Shown piece by piece: positions 35,023 to 42,663 of a DNA stretch of 64,000 nt. Numbering within the stretch: the stretch's first letter is position 1; every line of letters begins with the position of its first letter. Where the stretch lies: assembly GCF_000301075.1 (NCBI RefSeq), contig NZ_JH932293.1, positions 732,593 through 796,592 of the forward strand, read 5' to 3'. The notes below the pieces were generated by a model that was given only the letters and a program-made list of their open reading frames with translations, ran no database searches and was not told the origin of the DNA. The position numbers and the translations under genes are program-made. The DNA is from Bergeyella zoohelcum ATCC 43767 (GTDB lineage: Bacteria; Bacteroidota; Bacteroidia; Flavobacteriales; Weeksellaceae).

Positions 35023-35030
35023 TATATTTG
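35023..35030 (+). promoter_or_regulatory. -7 promoter element (TATATTTG) of the ABC uptake operon
   Basis: Consensus match with TTG at 35005-35007. Its position rules out the longer frame beginning at 34961, so ATG 35063 was chosen. Confidence 0.6.
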
Positions 35031-35062
35031 TATCCGTTAATTTTGCAAAATTACTTAAAATA

Positions 35063-36112
35063 ATGACTTTACCAAATAGTTTTGTTACTTTAAATAAAAA
35101 TCGTGTTACTTTTTTCTTGTTTTTATTATTCATTTTGAGCATGATGGTTTCTTGTGCCAAAACGGAAAATCAAAATGGAAAACTCAGTACTACGGATACA
35201 CAAGGAAATACCGTGAGGATAGAAAAACCTGCCCAACGCATTGTGGTATTGTATGAACCTTTATTGGAAACGGTTTATATGCTTCAAAAACAAGAAACAC
35301 TGGTAGGGATTCCTTCTAAAATCTATACCGATGCCGATAATCACAAGGCATACGCCTTGATGGATACTCGTATTGCGGAGAAAAAAATAGCGACTCCTGG
35401 AGATATGGAATCAGCGAACTTGGAGAGCCTCGTAGCCATGAATCCTGATTTGGTCATTGCCTATCAGCTTTCTCCTAATGTAATTTCCAGCCTGAAAGAG
35501 ATGGGGATTGCGGTATATATGGGGAAATCAGAAACTTATCAAGATATAGAAAAAGAAATAAAAGATTTGGCATTGCTTTTAGATGCTAAAGAAAGAGGAG
35601 AGGCATTACTTTCTTTTGCTAAGAAAGAATTTGAAATGATGGCACAAGCGGTAAAAGATGTAACGCCTAAAAGTGCGTATTTTTCTTGGGCAAATGGAAG
35701 AATATATACCACTACAGGACAAACCAGCATGATGAATGAGTGCTTGGTCTTCGCGGGAGTGAAAAATGTATGTACCTCCCAGATGGATCAGGCGAATATC
35801 AATCCCGAAACTTTGGCTTCATGGAATCCTGATGTGATTTTTATGTGGAATGATAGTCCTTCGCTTTTTTATCAAAATCCTCAGCTCTCTGGGGTAAATG
35901 CTATTAAACATAAGCAAATTTATACCCTGATGCCTATGCACTATTTTAATCCCCACACTTTAAAGGCCTTGCTTACTACACTCTATATGCAAAGCTGGGC
36001 ATATCAGATGCATTCTGAAGAAATTTTGCTTCAGAAGTCCAAAGAATATTTGGTGTTTTTGTATGGAGAGAAAACAGGAAATGCCCTGTTTCAGCAGTTT
36101 AGAAAATCATGA
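35063..36112 (+). CDS. ABC transporter substrate-binding lipoprotein (iron-chelate/BtuF-FepB type)
   Basis: The 349-residue protein has an N-terminal hydrophobic segment ending in the lipobox MMVSC (SMMVSCAKTENQNG). A class III periplasmic-binding fold follows, with the two-lobe markers AQRIVVLYEPLLETVYML, MNPDLVIAYQ, YFSWANGRIY and WNPDVIFMWNDSP. This is the family that binds ferric siderophores, heme or cobalamin and delivers them to FecCD permeases. It overlaps the permease gene by 4 bp, and the divergent TonB receptor provides the outer-membrane step. Substrate unknown; iron chelate is the most likely. Confidence 0.9.
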   Translation: MTLPNSFVTLNKNRVTFFLFLLFILSMMVSCAKTENQNGKLSTTDTQGNTVRIEKPAQRIVVLYEPLLETVYMLQKQETLVGIPSKIYTDADNHKAYALMDTRIAEKKIATPGDMESANLESLVAMNPDLVIAYQLSPNVISSLKEMGIAVYMGKSETYQDIEKEIKDLALLLDAKERGEALLSFAKKEFEMMAQAVKDVTPKSAYFSWANGRIYTTTGQTSMMNECLVFAGVKNVCTSQMDQANINPETLASWNPDVIFMWNDSPSLFYQNPQLSGVNAIKHKQIYTLMPMHYFNPHTLKALLTTLYMQSWAYQMHSEEILLQKSKEYLVFLYGEKTGNALFQQFRKS

Positions 36113-37122
36113 CAAAATCTGTATTTAATCTCTTAATTTTCTATATACTGCCCGTGCCTGTCCTATTGGCCTCCTTATTTGTGGGTGCTAGTGAACACGC
36201 TTCTTTTGTGGAGTACTCTACGCTTTTCTGGAAATTTATTCAGGGAACCCTCTCTGCAGAAGAACTTTTAAGATGGGAAGCGGATACCAATATTATCCTT
36301 AATATTCGTTTGCCTAGGGTATTGCTTACTTTTCTGATCGGTGCGGCACTTTCTACCTCGGGTGTGGTTTTGCAAGGGGTGCTTAGGAATCCTTTGGTAG
36401 ATTCTTATCTTTTAGGAATTTCCTCTGCGGCTGCTTTTGGAGCCTCTTTGGCAATGGTAACAGAGTTTTTACCCATAGCACTCTCGGCCTTTATTTTCGG
36501 GTTTATTTCGGTCGCGATTACCTATTTCATCGCTGCCAATAAGGGGACTTACTCCATCGTTTCTATTGTGCTTTCTGGGATGGTGGTTTCTGGGATTTTT
36601 ACAGCGTTATTAAGTGTCGTTCAGTACATTTCTAATCCTTTTAAACTTTCTGCTATAGTACAATGGACTTTAGGTAAACTTAATTCTGCTACTTGGGAAG
36701 AAATCAAGCAGGTGTTTTTTCCTATTCTCATTTCACTCATTGTGATTTATATTTTCCGTTGGCGATTGAATTTAATTTCTTTGGGAGATGAAGCCGCTAA
36801 AGCGGTGGGGGTAAATCCTGCGTTAGAAAAAATAGTTTTGGTATCTGCCGCTACGCTCATGACGGCAAGTTCCGTAGCTTCTGCAGGTATCATTAGCATG
36901 TATGGACTCTTTTTGCCGCATATTATCCGAATGTTATCTGGAGCGAATCATGTCCGATTGATTCCCCAAAGTATGCTTTTAGGGGGCACTTTTTTAGTGT
37001 TAATTGATGACTTTTCTCGTTCTCTTTTCGCTTTTGAGATTCCTGTAGGGGTGTTTACTATGCTCATAGGTGGGGCATACTTCGTATATTTAATGAAAAC
37101 CAATAAACTCAACTGGCAGTGA
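36109..37122 (+). CDS. FecCD-type ABC transporter permease
   Basis: The 337-residue inner-membrane permease has about ten hydrophobic segments and the FecCD family markers. These are IRLPRVLLTFLIGAALSTSG near residue 65, GVVLQGVLRNPLVDSYLLGI, and an EAA-like cytoplasmic loop at SLGDEAAKAVGVNP before VSAGIISMYGLFLPHI-like sequence (ASAGIISMYGLFLPHIIRML). It overlaps the binding-protein stop by 4 bp (ATGA) and the ATPase start by 1 bp. The three genes form one transporter, with a homodimer of this permease expected. Confidence 0.92.
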   Translation: MTKSVFNLLIFYILPVPVLLASLFVGASEHASFVEYSTLFWKFIQGTLSAEELLRWEADTNIILNIRLPRVLLTFLIGAALSTSGVVLQGVLRNPLVDSYLLGISSAAAFGASLAMVTEFLPIALSAFIFGFISVAITYFIAANKGTYSIVSIVLSGMVVSGIFTALLSVVQYISNPFKLSAIVQWTLGKLNSATWEEIKQVFFPILISLIVIYIFRWRLNLISLGDEAAKAVGVNPALEKIVLVSAATLMTASSVASAGIISMYGLFLPHIIRMLSGANHVRLIPQSMLLGGTFLVLIDDFSRSLFAFEIPVGVFTMLIGGAYFVYLMKTNKLNWQ

Positions 37123-37892
37123 TGGAAAATAAGGCGATAGAAATACGAAACATTCATTTTTCTTACCCGAAATTGTCTCCTATTTTTGATGGATTATCCG
37201 TGTGTTTTAAACCGTCAAAATTTTCAGCTCTTTTGGGGTTAAACGGAAGTGGTAAATCTACACTTTTTAGAATTATTGCAGGTTTACAAAAAGATTTTGG
37301 GGGCGAAGTTTATTTTTTTGGAACATCAGCGAAGCGGTTTTCTGCCAAAGAAAAAGCGGCTACTATTGGCTTTTTATCTCAATCATTTGAGCCAGTATTT
37401 CCGTTTTCGGTCAAAGAAATTTTAGAAACAGGTCGTTCTGCATTTTCTACATTTTCACTCACTTCCAAGGACGAAGACCGAATAGAAAAAGTGGCGAAAC
37501 AATTAGGAATCCATTCCTTGCTTAATGTTAATTTTAATGCACTCAGTGGCGGACAGCAACAGCGGGTATTGATAGGGAGGATACTGGTACAAAATCCTAA
37601 AATTATTTTGTTAGATGAGCCTACCAATCATTTGGATATTCATCAGCAGCATGAACTGATGGCATACTTGCATACGCTCACAGAGGAAGGATATACCATT
37701 TTGGCCATTATGCATGATCCTGCTTTGGCACTTCGTTATGCAGATGAGGTTTTCGTTTTGCATGAAAAAAATATTCAGCCCATGCCTATGCACGCTGAGA
37801 CCCAACAAGAATTATTGAAAAAGGTGTTTTCTCTAGATTTTACTACCATACAATTAGAAAACGAAAGGGTGGTTATTCCACGGAAAAAATAA
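37122..37892 (+). CDS. ABC transporter ATP-binding protein (iron-chelate uptake)
   Basis: The 256-residue ATPase has Walker A GLNGSGKST (39-47), Q-loop near Gln87 (FLSQSFEPVFP), signature LSGGQQQR (141-148), Walker B IILLDEPTNHLDIH (161-174) and an H-loop His in AIMHDPAL. This set matches the FepC/BtuD/HmuV subgroup. ATG 37122 overlaps the permease stop (tgatg); a GTG one codon earlier is an alternative. It energises import of the substrate captured by the lipoprotein at 35063. Confidence 0.93.
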   Translation: MENKAIEIRNIHFSYPKLSPIFDGLSVCFKPSKFSALLGLNGSGKSTLFRIIAGLQKDFGGEVYFFGTSAKRFSAKEKAATIGFLSQSFEPVFPFSVKEILETGRSAFSTFSLTSKDEDRIEKVAKQLGIHSLLNVNFNALSGGQQQRVLIGRILVQNPKIILLDEPTNHLDIHQQHELMAYLHTLTEEGYTILAIMHDPALALRYADEVFVLHEKNIQPMPMHAETQQELLKKVFSLDFTTIQLENERVVIPRKK

Positions 37893-37966
37893 ATAATATT
37901 CAGTGTAAAAATAACATGGTGGAACCAACAGTGAAGCATATCACGAATATATTAAGAATTAAATTT

Positions 37967-37995
37967 TTGTAAATAAAATAAATGTATTATATTTG
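37967..37995 (+). promoter_or_regulatory. rpsU promoter: TTG, 18 bp, TATATTTG
   Basis: -33 TTG at 37967-37969 and -7 TATATTTG at 37988-37995, followed by GCACTCG, 25 bp before ATG 38020. Confidence 0.75.
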
Positions 37996-38019
37996 CACTC
38001 GTAAAATGAGATGTAAAAT

Positions 38020-38217
38020 ATGTTAATAATTCCAGTAAAAGACGGAGAGTCTATCGACAGAGCGCTTAAAAGATACAAAAGAAAATTCGATAAAACAGGA
38101 GTTGTTCGTCAGCTTAGAGCAAGACAACAGTTCGTTAAACCTTCTGTAACTTTGAGACAAGCGAAATTAAAAGCAGCTCACAAACAAAGAGAAGCTAGCA
38201 AAGAAGAGCAAGCATAA
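38020..38217 (+). CDS. rpsU: 30S ribosomal protein bS21
   Basis: The 65-residue basic protein begins MLIIPVKDGESIDRALKRYK, the family opening, and continues RKFDKTGVVRQLRARQQFVKPS. It then has a lysine-rich helix and an acidic tail (REASKEEQA). bS21 contacts the anti-Shine-Dalgarno end of 16S rRNA. In Bacteroidota, bS21 is part of the explanation for weak use of Shine-Dalgarno sites, which fits the lack of such sites here. The order rpsU-xerC-hpf is typical of flavobacteria. Confidence 0.95.
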   Translation: MLIIPVKDGESIDRALKRYKRKFDKTGVVRQLRARQQFVKPSVTLRQAKLKAAHKQREASKEEQA

Positions 38218-38235
38218 AAAATCATTTTTATCAAA

Positions 38236-38273
38236 AACTTACTTCCCAAATTAATATATTTGGGAAGTTTTTT
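38236..38273 (+). terminator. Terminator between rpsU and xerC
   Basis: acttcccaaat / atttgggaagt stem with T6. The T tract ends 7 bp before the xerC ATG at 38280, so it attenuates readthrough into xerC. Confidence 0.8.
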
Positions 38274-38279
38274 ATTATT

Positions 38280-39146
38280 ATGATAGACCGTTTTCTAGAT
38301 CATTTGCTTTCAGAAAAAAAATACTCTCCAAACACTGCAAAAAGTTATGAACGAGATTTGCTTGATTTTCAGGCATTCTATGAAAATACTTTGAAAAAAA
38401 AAGACATTGTTCATGCAGATAAAAATGCCGTAAGACAATTCATTATGGCTTTGGCACAGAAAGGATTGGCTAAAAGGAGTATGAATAGGAAAATCTCTAG
38501 TCTTAGAAGTTTTTATCTTTTTCTACAGAGAATAGGAGAGATAGTACATCCGCCTACAGAGACCATAAAAATTCTCAAAGAACATCCTAAGAAGCAAATG
38601 CCCTTTTCTGAAGAAGAAATGCAAAGACTCACGGAGATAGAACAAAAAGATGAATTGGCTCATATATTAGTAGAAACGCTTTACCAAACAGGGATGAGAA
38701 GAGCTGAACTGTGCCACTTAGAACTCCAGAATGTGGATTTTAATGCACAGCTTATCAAAGTAGAGGGAAAAGGTAAAAAACAAAGACTCATCCCTATAGG
38801 AGCTGATTTAGAAAAAATCTTATCCCATTACCTCACGCATCTTCGTCCAGTTTCTGAATTACCTTATTTTTTTCTTTCAAAAAAAGGAAAAAAAATCACG
38901 GAAAAATTTGTCTACACAAAAGTAAAATCCTACCTTAGTATTGTCTCTCACAAGGAGAAGAGAAGTCCACATATTTTGAGGCATAGCTTTGCCACCCACT
39001 TGCTTAATAATGGTGCTGAAATATCTAAAGTAAAAACACTTTTAGGACATAGTTCTCTGGCAAGTACGCAGGTCTATACCCATGCAAATATAGAACTACT
39101 CAAAACGGTTTTAAAAAGAACCCATCCTCGTGGAGAGAAAGAATAA
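38280..39146 (+). CDS. xerC: Tyrosine recombinase XerC/XerD family
   Basis: The 288-residue recombinase has an N-terminal SAM-like core-binding domain (1-85) and a catalytic domain with the full tyrosine-recombinase set. This is Arg140 (TGMRRAEL), Lys164 (VEGKGKKQR), His231-x-x-Arg234 (HILRHSFATHLL), His257 (LLGHSSLASTQ) and nucleophile Tyr266 (VYTHAN). XerC/D resolves chromosome dimers at dif. The genomic position between rpsU and hpf marks it as the housekeeping chromosomal enzyme rather than a mobile-element integrase. No dif site was recognised in the window. Confidence 0.93.
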   Translation: MIDRFLDHLLSEKKYSPNTAKSYERDLLDFQAFYENTLKKKDIVHADKNAVRQFIMALAQKGLAKRSMNRKISSLRSFYLFLQRIGEIVHPPTETIKILKEHPKKQMPFSEEEMQRLTEIEQKDELAHILVETLYQTGMRRAELCHLELQNVDFNAQLIKVEGKGKKQRLIPIGADLEKILSHYLTHLRPVSELPYFFLSKKGKKITEKFVYTKVKSYLSIVSHKEKRSPHILRHSFATHLLNNGAEISKVKTLLGHSSLASTQVYTHANIELLKTVLKRTHPRGEKE

Positions 39147-39174
39147 TAATTAATCATTTTTTAAATTTTTTGTT

Positions 39175-39465
39175 ATGAAAATTCAAGTACAAGCCATCGG
39201 TATGACTCCGCATGCACCACTAGAAGAGCATTTAGAAAAGAAAATTTCAAAACTGGACACTTTTTACGATAAGATATTAGAATGTCATCTTACTCTAAAA
39301 GTAGAGAACTCTAGCGATAAAGAAAACAAAACCGCAGAGCTTAGAGTGGTGATTCCTGGGGATGATATCCTTGTAAAGAAAACTACGGCATCATTTGAAG
39401 AAAGTATTGATGCTTGTGTGGATATTTCTAAAAAGCTATTAATCAAGCATAAAGAAACGAGATAG
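39175..39465 (+). CDS. hpf: Ribosome hibernation promoting factor (short form)
   Basis: The 96-residue protein has the HPF/RaiA fold: MKIQVQAIGMTPHAPLEEHLEKK, the strand-helix start; CHLTLKVENSSDKENKTAELRVV; and ILVKKTTASFEESIDACVDIS. It lacks the long C-terminal dimerisation domain, so it is the short HPF type. It stabilises inactive ribosomes in stationary phase. It follows xerC by 28 bp and is followed by a tRNA promoter. Confidence 0.92.
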   Translation: MKIQVQAIGMTPHAPLEEHLEKKISKLDTFYDKILECHLTLKVENSSDKENKTAELRVVIPGDDILVKKTTASFEESIDACVDISKKLLIKHKETR

Positions 39466-39495
39466 AAAAAAAATCAAAAAAAAATTAAAAAAAAT

Positions 39496-39526
39496 TTGGA
39501 AGATTTAAAAATTGATTCTATATTTG
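39496..39526 (+). promoter_or_regulatory. tRNA operon promoter: TTG, 20 bp, TATATTTG
   Basis: -33 TTG at 39496-39498 and -7 TATATTTG at 39519-39526, 40 bp before the first tRNA. Confidence 0.75.
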
Positions 39527-39566
39527 CACTCGCAAAAAGGAACTAAGAAGGTCTTTAAAATTTTTT

Positions 39567-39640
39567 GCCTCCATAGCTCAGTTGGCCAGAGCACGTGATT
39601 TGTAATCTCGGGGTCGTGGGTTCGAATCCCTCTGGAGGCT
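39567..39640 (+). tRNA. tRNA-Thr (anticodon TGT)
   Basis: Cloverleaf is complete: acceptor GCCTCCA / TGGAGGC, D-loop GTTGGCCA, anticodon loop TTTGTAA with TGT, T-loop TTCGAAT. No CCA is encoded. Confidence 0.95.
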
Positions 39641-39652
39641 CAAAATAAGAAT

Positions 39653-39733
39653 GGGGAGATTCCAGAGCGGTCAAATGGGACTGACTGTAACTCAGTTGCT
39701 TCGGCTTCGTAGGTTCGAATCCTGCTCTCCCCA
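39653..39733 (+). tRNA. tRNA-Tyr (anticodon GTA)
   Basis: 81-nt class II tRNA with acceptor GGGGAGA / TCTCCCC, anticodon loop CTGTAAC-region reading GTA, a long variable arm and T-loop TTCGAAT. Confidence 0.93.
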
Positions 39734-39766
39734 CTTTTTATTTTTAGAAAAAAAATAAAAAAATAT

Positions 39767-39796
39767 TTGTGGGTTTAAAAAAAAGTATTATCTTTG
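39767..39796 (+). promoter_or_regulatory. Internal tRNA promoter: TTG, 19 bp, TATCTTTG
   Basis: TTG 39767-39769 and TATCTTTG 39789-39796, upstream of tRNA-Gly. Confidence 0.75.
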
Positions 39797-39824
39797 CACC
39801 ACAAAATTACCAACAATAAAAAAT

Positions 39825-39897
39825 GCGGAAGTAGCTCAGTTGGTAGAGCGTCAGCCTTCCAAGCTGAATGTCGCGGGTTCGACCCCCGTCTTCCGCT
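39825..39897 (+). tRNA. tRNA-Gly (anticodon TCC)
   Basis: Acceptor GCGGAAG / CTTCCGC, anticodon loop CTTCCAA with TCC, T-loop TTCGACC, discriminator T. Confidence 0.95.
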
Positions 39898-39901
39898 CTA
39901 G

Positions 39902-39938
39902 AAAATCACAACCAACTTAAGGCTTGTGATTTTTTTTT
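39902..39938 (+). terminator. Terminator inside the tRNA cluster
   Basis: aatcacaa / ttgtgatt stem and a T9 run between tRNA-Gly and tRNA-Thr(GGT); no consensus promoter was found in the 5 bp that follow. Confidence 0.8.
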
Positions 39939-39943
39939 CACTC

Positions 39944-40015
39944 GCCGTTATAGCTCAGGGGCAGAGCGCTTCCTTGGTAAGGAAGAGGTCTCGGGTTCAA
40001 ATCCCGATAATGGCT
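39944..40015 (+). tRNA. tRNA-Thr (anticodon GGT)
   Basis: Acceptor GCCGTTA / TAATGGC (one G-U pair), anticodon loop TTGGTAA with GGT, T-loop TTCAAAT. It lies directly behind a terminator, so its transcription depends on readthrough or an unrecognised promoter. Confidence 0.95.
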
Positions 40016-40023
40016 CTAGAAAA

Positions 40024-40055
40024 TGAAAAGCTACCGAAAAGGGTAGCTTTTTGTT
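40024..40055 (+). terminator. Terminator after the tRNA cluster
   Basis: aaaagctacc / gggtagctttt stem with T run. tuf, which follows this tRNA block in many flavobacteria, is absent here. Confidence 0.75.
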
Positions 40056-40080
40056 TTGATAAATACCAAAATTATACCTC

Positions 40081-40509
40081 CTACCTTATCTTCTTCCTTT
40101 GAACTACTGCCAAAATAGAAATGGATAAAATTATTTTGATAAGAGGAATATAAGCATGAATTCCCAAAATAGAAAAATGAAAGATATCTTTTAGTCCTAA
40201 AATATTTGTAAGAATAATCATGTACATGGAAATGTAAAGTGCTGCTACCATTAAGTGACCACTAGATTTCTTTTCCTCAAAAAAGTTTTTTTCGTTTTTT
40301 GAAAAGAAATCTACCCATCTGTAACCACTGAAAAATAACAACACTATAAATATCATTTTGATGATGATATCCATCCAAATCAACTCCTCATCAATTTCTT
40401 TTGCATTTACCGATTGAAAAAGAAAAATAGGCACCTGAACAACGAAATGCATCATCTGCTGAAAAGCAATGATGAAAAATACTATTTTTAATAAGTCTTT
40501 TAAAAGCAT
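40081..40509 (-). CDS. Hypothetical membrane protein with four helices
   Basis: The 142-residue product has hydrophobic segments at about residues 5-30, 45-65, 85-105 and 115-137, with short charged loops (GYRWVDFFSKNEKNFFEEKK) and a basic end (VQRKKIR). No family was recognised. It is convergent with the tRNA cluster and divergent from the hydrolase gene at 40621. The loop pattern resembles small DUF2975-like or MAPEG-sized proteins, without a decisive motif. It is probably real, since the frame is uninterrupted and has coherent topology. Confidence 0.6.
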   Translation of the reverse strand: MLLKDLLKIVFFIIAFQQMMHFVVQVPIFLFQSVNAKEIDEELIWMDIIIKMIFIVLLFFSGYRWVDFFSKNEKNFFEEKKSSGHLMVAALYISMYMIILTNILGLKDIFHFSILGIHAYIPLIKIILSISILAVVQRKKIR

Positions 40510-40595
40510 CGGTTATTTAACTATCTCAATTCAATATCCAACAAATATAGCTGTTTGCTACGCATATTATCCCTCTTTACCTAAAAAAATATTAT

Positions 40596-40603
40596 TATCT
40601 TTG
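40596..40603 (+). promoter_or_regulatory. -7 promoter element (TATCTTTG)
   Basis: Consensus match ending at 40603. It overlaps a GTG at 40603 and so supports ATG 40621 as the start. Confidence 0.65.
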
Positions 40604-40620
40604 TGAAAACTATTGATTTT

Positions 40621-41535
40621 ATGAATCTAAATATCCAAAATGAAACGGGTAAGCTGAAAACAGTGGTACTGGGACAGCCCATTTCTAACGGTGCTACACC
40701 TACCCTAGAAGAAAGTTATGATGCAAAATCTTATCACAGTATTGCACAAGGTATTTACCCTATAGAGAAGGATATCATCACGGAAATGGAGGGGTTTAAG
40801 GAAGTACTTCTTAAACATGGTGTGGAGGTGCTTCGTCCAGAAGTTATACAAGATTATAATCAGGTTTTTTCTAGAGATGTAGCCTTCGTGATTGAGGATA
40901 AAATGATTCTCTCTAATCTCATCCCTGATAGAGCAGATGAACAAGAGGCTTATAGTAAAATTTTCGAAAGAGTGCCATGGAGAAACATCATTAATCTCCC
41001 AGAATCTGCTCATGTAGAAGGTGGTGATGTCATTGTGTGGAATGATTTTATTTTCATAGGAACTTGTTTTAGTGAGGATTATAGAAATTTCAAAACTGCG
41101 AGAACCAATGAATATGCCATTGAGATTCTCAAAGAATATTTCCCTAAAAAAAGAATCATTGACCTCGAGCTGAAAAAAAATGACACGGTTCCTTTTGAGG
41201 GAATTCTCCACTTAGACTGCACTTTTAACCCTATAGGAAAAGATAAATGCATCATCTATAAAGATGGATTTGTAGATGAAAGTGATTACCGACTGATATT
41301 AGACATCTTTGGAGAAGAAAACTGTTTCCATGTAGATAATGAGGAAATGTTTGCCATGTTCCCGAATATCTTCTCTATTTCGCCAGAAATCATTGTTTCT
41401 GATAAGGCTTTCACCCGCATGAATAATCACTTAAGAGACGAGTGGGGCTTTACTGTGGAAGAAATTCCTTACAGAGAAATCTCTAAGATGGGTGGGCTGC
41501 TCCGCTGCTCTACCATGCCTTTAGTGAGGGAATAA
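40621..41535 (+). CDS. Amidinotransferase/dimethylarginine dimethylaminohydrolase-like protein
   Basis: The 304-residue protein is a guanidine-modifying pentein. Motifs include an EGGD loop (133-136, HVEGGDVIVW), catalytic His197 (ILHLDCTFNPIG) and catalytic Cys296 in GGLLRCSTMPLVRE. Members hydrolyse arginine derivatives (DDAH, arginine deiminase) or transfer amidino groups; the exact substrate cannot be told. A second pentein of the CtlX type follows at 41684 with its own promoter and an intervening terminator, so the two are neighbours rather than one operon. A role in arginine/citrulline catabolism is inferred. Confidence 0.85.
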   Translation: MNLNIQNETGKLKTVVLGQPISNGATPTLEESYDAKSYHSIAQGIYPIEKDIITEMEGFKEVLLKHGVEVLRPEVIQDYNQVFSRDVAFVIEDKMILSNLIPDRADEQEAYSKIFERVPWRNIINLPESAHVEGGDVIVWNDFIFIGTCFSEDYRNFKTARTNEYAIEILKEYFPKKRIIDLELKKNDTVPFEGILHLDCTFNPIGKDKCIIYKDGFVDESDYRLILDIFGEENCFHVDNEEMFAMFPNIFSISPEIIVSDKAFTRMNNHLRDEWGFTVEEIPYREISKMGGLLRCSTMPLVRE

Positions 41536-41566
41536 CACACTATTCATTTTTTATAAAAACAGAGAA

Positions 41567-41604
41567 TAATAACCACGACGAATTGTCGTGGTTATGTTTT
41601 TTAA
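41567..41604 (+). terminator. Strong terminator
   Basis: ataaccacgac / gtcgtggttat perfect 11-bp stem with loop gaatt and a T6 run. Confidence 0.88.
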
Positions 41605-41654
41605 TGCCTATAGAATCTATCCAGATACCCTTGCAATATAACGGAGTTTTCCTT

Positions 41655-41662
41655 TATCTTTG
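41655..41662 (+). promoter_or_regulatory. -7 promoter element (TATCTTTG) for ctlX
   Basis: Consensus match 21 bp before ATG 41684. Confidence 0.65.
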
Positions 41663-41683
41663 TTCATTCATTTTATTAAAACT

Positions 41684-42607
41684 ATGCAAACAACTCATAC
41701 TGTTCTCATGATAGAGCCTATCGCTTTTGGGTACAATGCTCAAACAGCGGAAAATAACTACTTTCAGGTGAATTCTGAAAATGAAGATACCCAAACCAAA
41801 GCCTTAGCAGAGTTTAATGCTTTCGTAGAAAAGCTCAGAAGTAAAGGAATCAATGTTATTACTATAAAAGACACTTTAGAGCCACATACACCAGACTCTA
41901 TTTTCCCTAATAACTGGGTGAGCTTTGGACATGATGGTAAGGTGGTACTGTATCCTATGTTTGCTCCCAACAGAAGAGATGAAAGAAGAATGGATATCTT
42001 AGAGCAAATTAAAAATCAAGGGTTTGAAGTAAAAGAAATTATAGATTTTACCTCATCAGAAACGGATGAAAAATTTCTAGAAGGCACAGGAAGTATGATT
42101 TTTGATCATGATAATAAGATTGCTTATGGTTCAGTGTCTCTAAGATTAGACGAAAATTTATTCAGAACTTTTTGTGAACAGTTCGGTTATACCCCTATCG
42201 TTTTTCATTCCTTCCAAACTGCAGGAAACGAAAGACTTCCTATTTATCATACCAATGTGATGATGTGTGTAGCAGACCAATTTGTAGTTATTTGTTTAGA
42301 CTGTATTGATGACCAAGCAGAAAGAGAGCATGTCATCCACACTATTCAAAATTCGGGTAAAGAAATTGTAGAGATTACCGAAACTCAAATGCAAAATTTT
42401 GCAGGAAATATGCTTCAGGTACAAAATGAACAAGGAGAAAAATTCCTTGTAATGAGCCAAAGTGCTTACCAATCACTATTACCAGAACAAATAGCCCAAA
42501 TAGAAAAATACTGTGAAGTAGTATATGCTGACCTCCAAACTATAGAAACCAATGGAGGAGGAAGTGCAAGATGTATGCTGGCAGAGGTATTTTTGCCTAA
42601 AACATAG
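41684..42607 (+). CDS. ctlX: Citrulline-utilisation hydrolase CtlX-like protein
   Basis: The 307-residue pentein shows the CtlX pattern. It opens with MQTTHTVLMIEPIAFGYN. The substrate segment is PDSIFPNNWVSFG, followed by VLYPMFAPNRRDERR. His appears in IYHTNVMMCV, and catalytic Cys in NGGGSARCMLAEVFLP at the C-terminus. CtlX homologues were linked to citrulline use in Francisella and are common in Bacteroidota. Start ATG 41684 is supported by the promoter. Alone it would act on citrulline or a related ureido compound; together with the upstream pentein it suggests arginine-derived metabolism. Confidence 0.85.
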   Translation: MQTTHTVLMIEPIAFGYNAQTAENNYFQVNSENEDTQTKALAEFNAFVEKLRSKGINVITIKDTLEPHTPDSIFPNNWVSFGHDGKVVLYPMFAPNRRDERRMDILEQIKNQGFEVKEIIDFTSSETDEKFLEGTGSMIFDHDNKIAYGSVSLRLDENLFRTFCEQFGYTPIVFHSFQTAGNERLPIYHTNVMMCVADQFVVICLDCIDDQAEREHVIHTIQNSGKEIVEITETQMQNFAGNMLQVQNEQGEKFLVMSQSAYQSLLPEQIAQIEKYCEVVYADLQTIETNGGGSARCMLAEVFLPKT

Positions 42608-42616
42608 TAATATCAC

Positions 42617-42624
42617 TATCTTTG
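42617..42624 (+). promoter_or_regulatory. -7 promoter element (TATCTTTG) for obgE
   Basis: Consensus match followed by GCACGG, 40 bp before ATG 42664. Confidence 0.65.
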
Positions 42625-42663
42625 CACGGTAAAAAAGAATTTTTCACACAAAAAAAATAGTAC

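Noticed and set aside
38280-39146. Integrase of a mobile element beside tRNA genes
   Set aside because: The recombinase sits in the conserved rpsU-xerC-hpf order, and no attachment-site duplication of tRNA ends or cargo genes was found.
40705-41211. 168-codon minus-strand frame
   Set aside because: Antisense to the pentein hydrolase with intact catalytic motifs.
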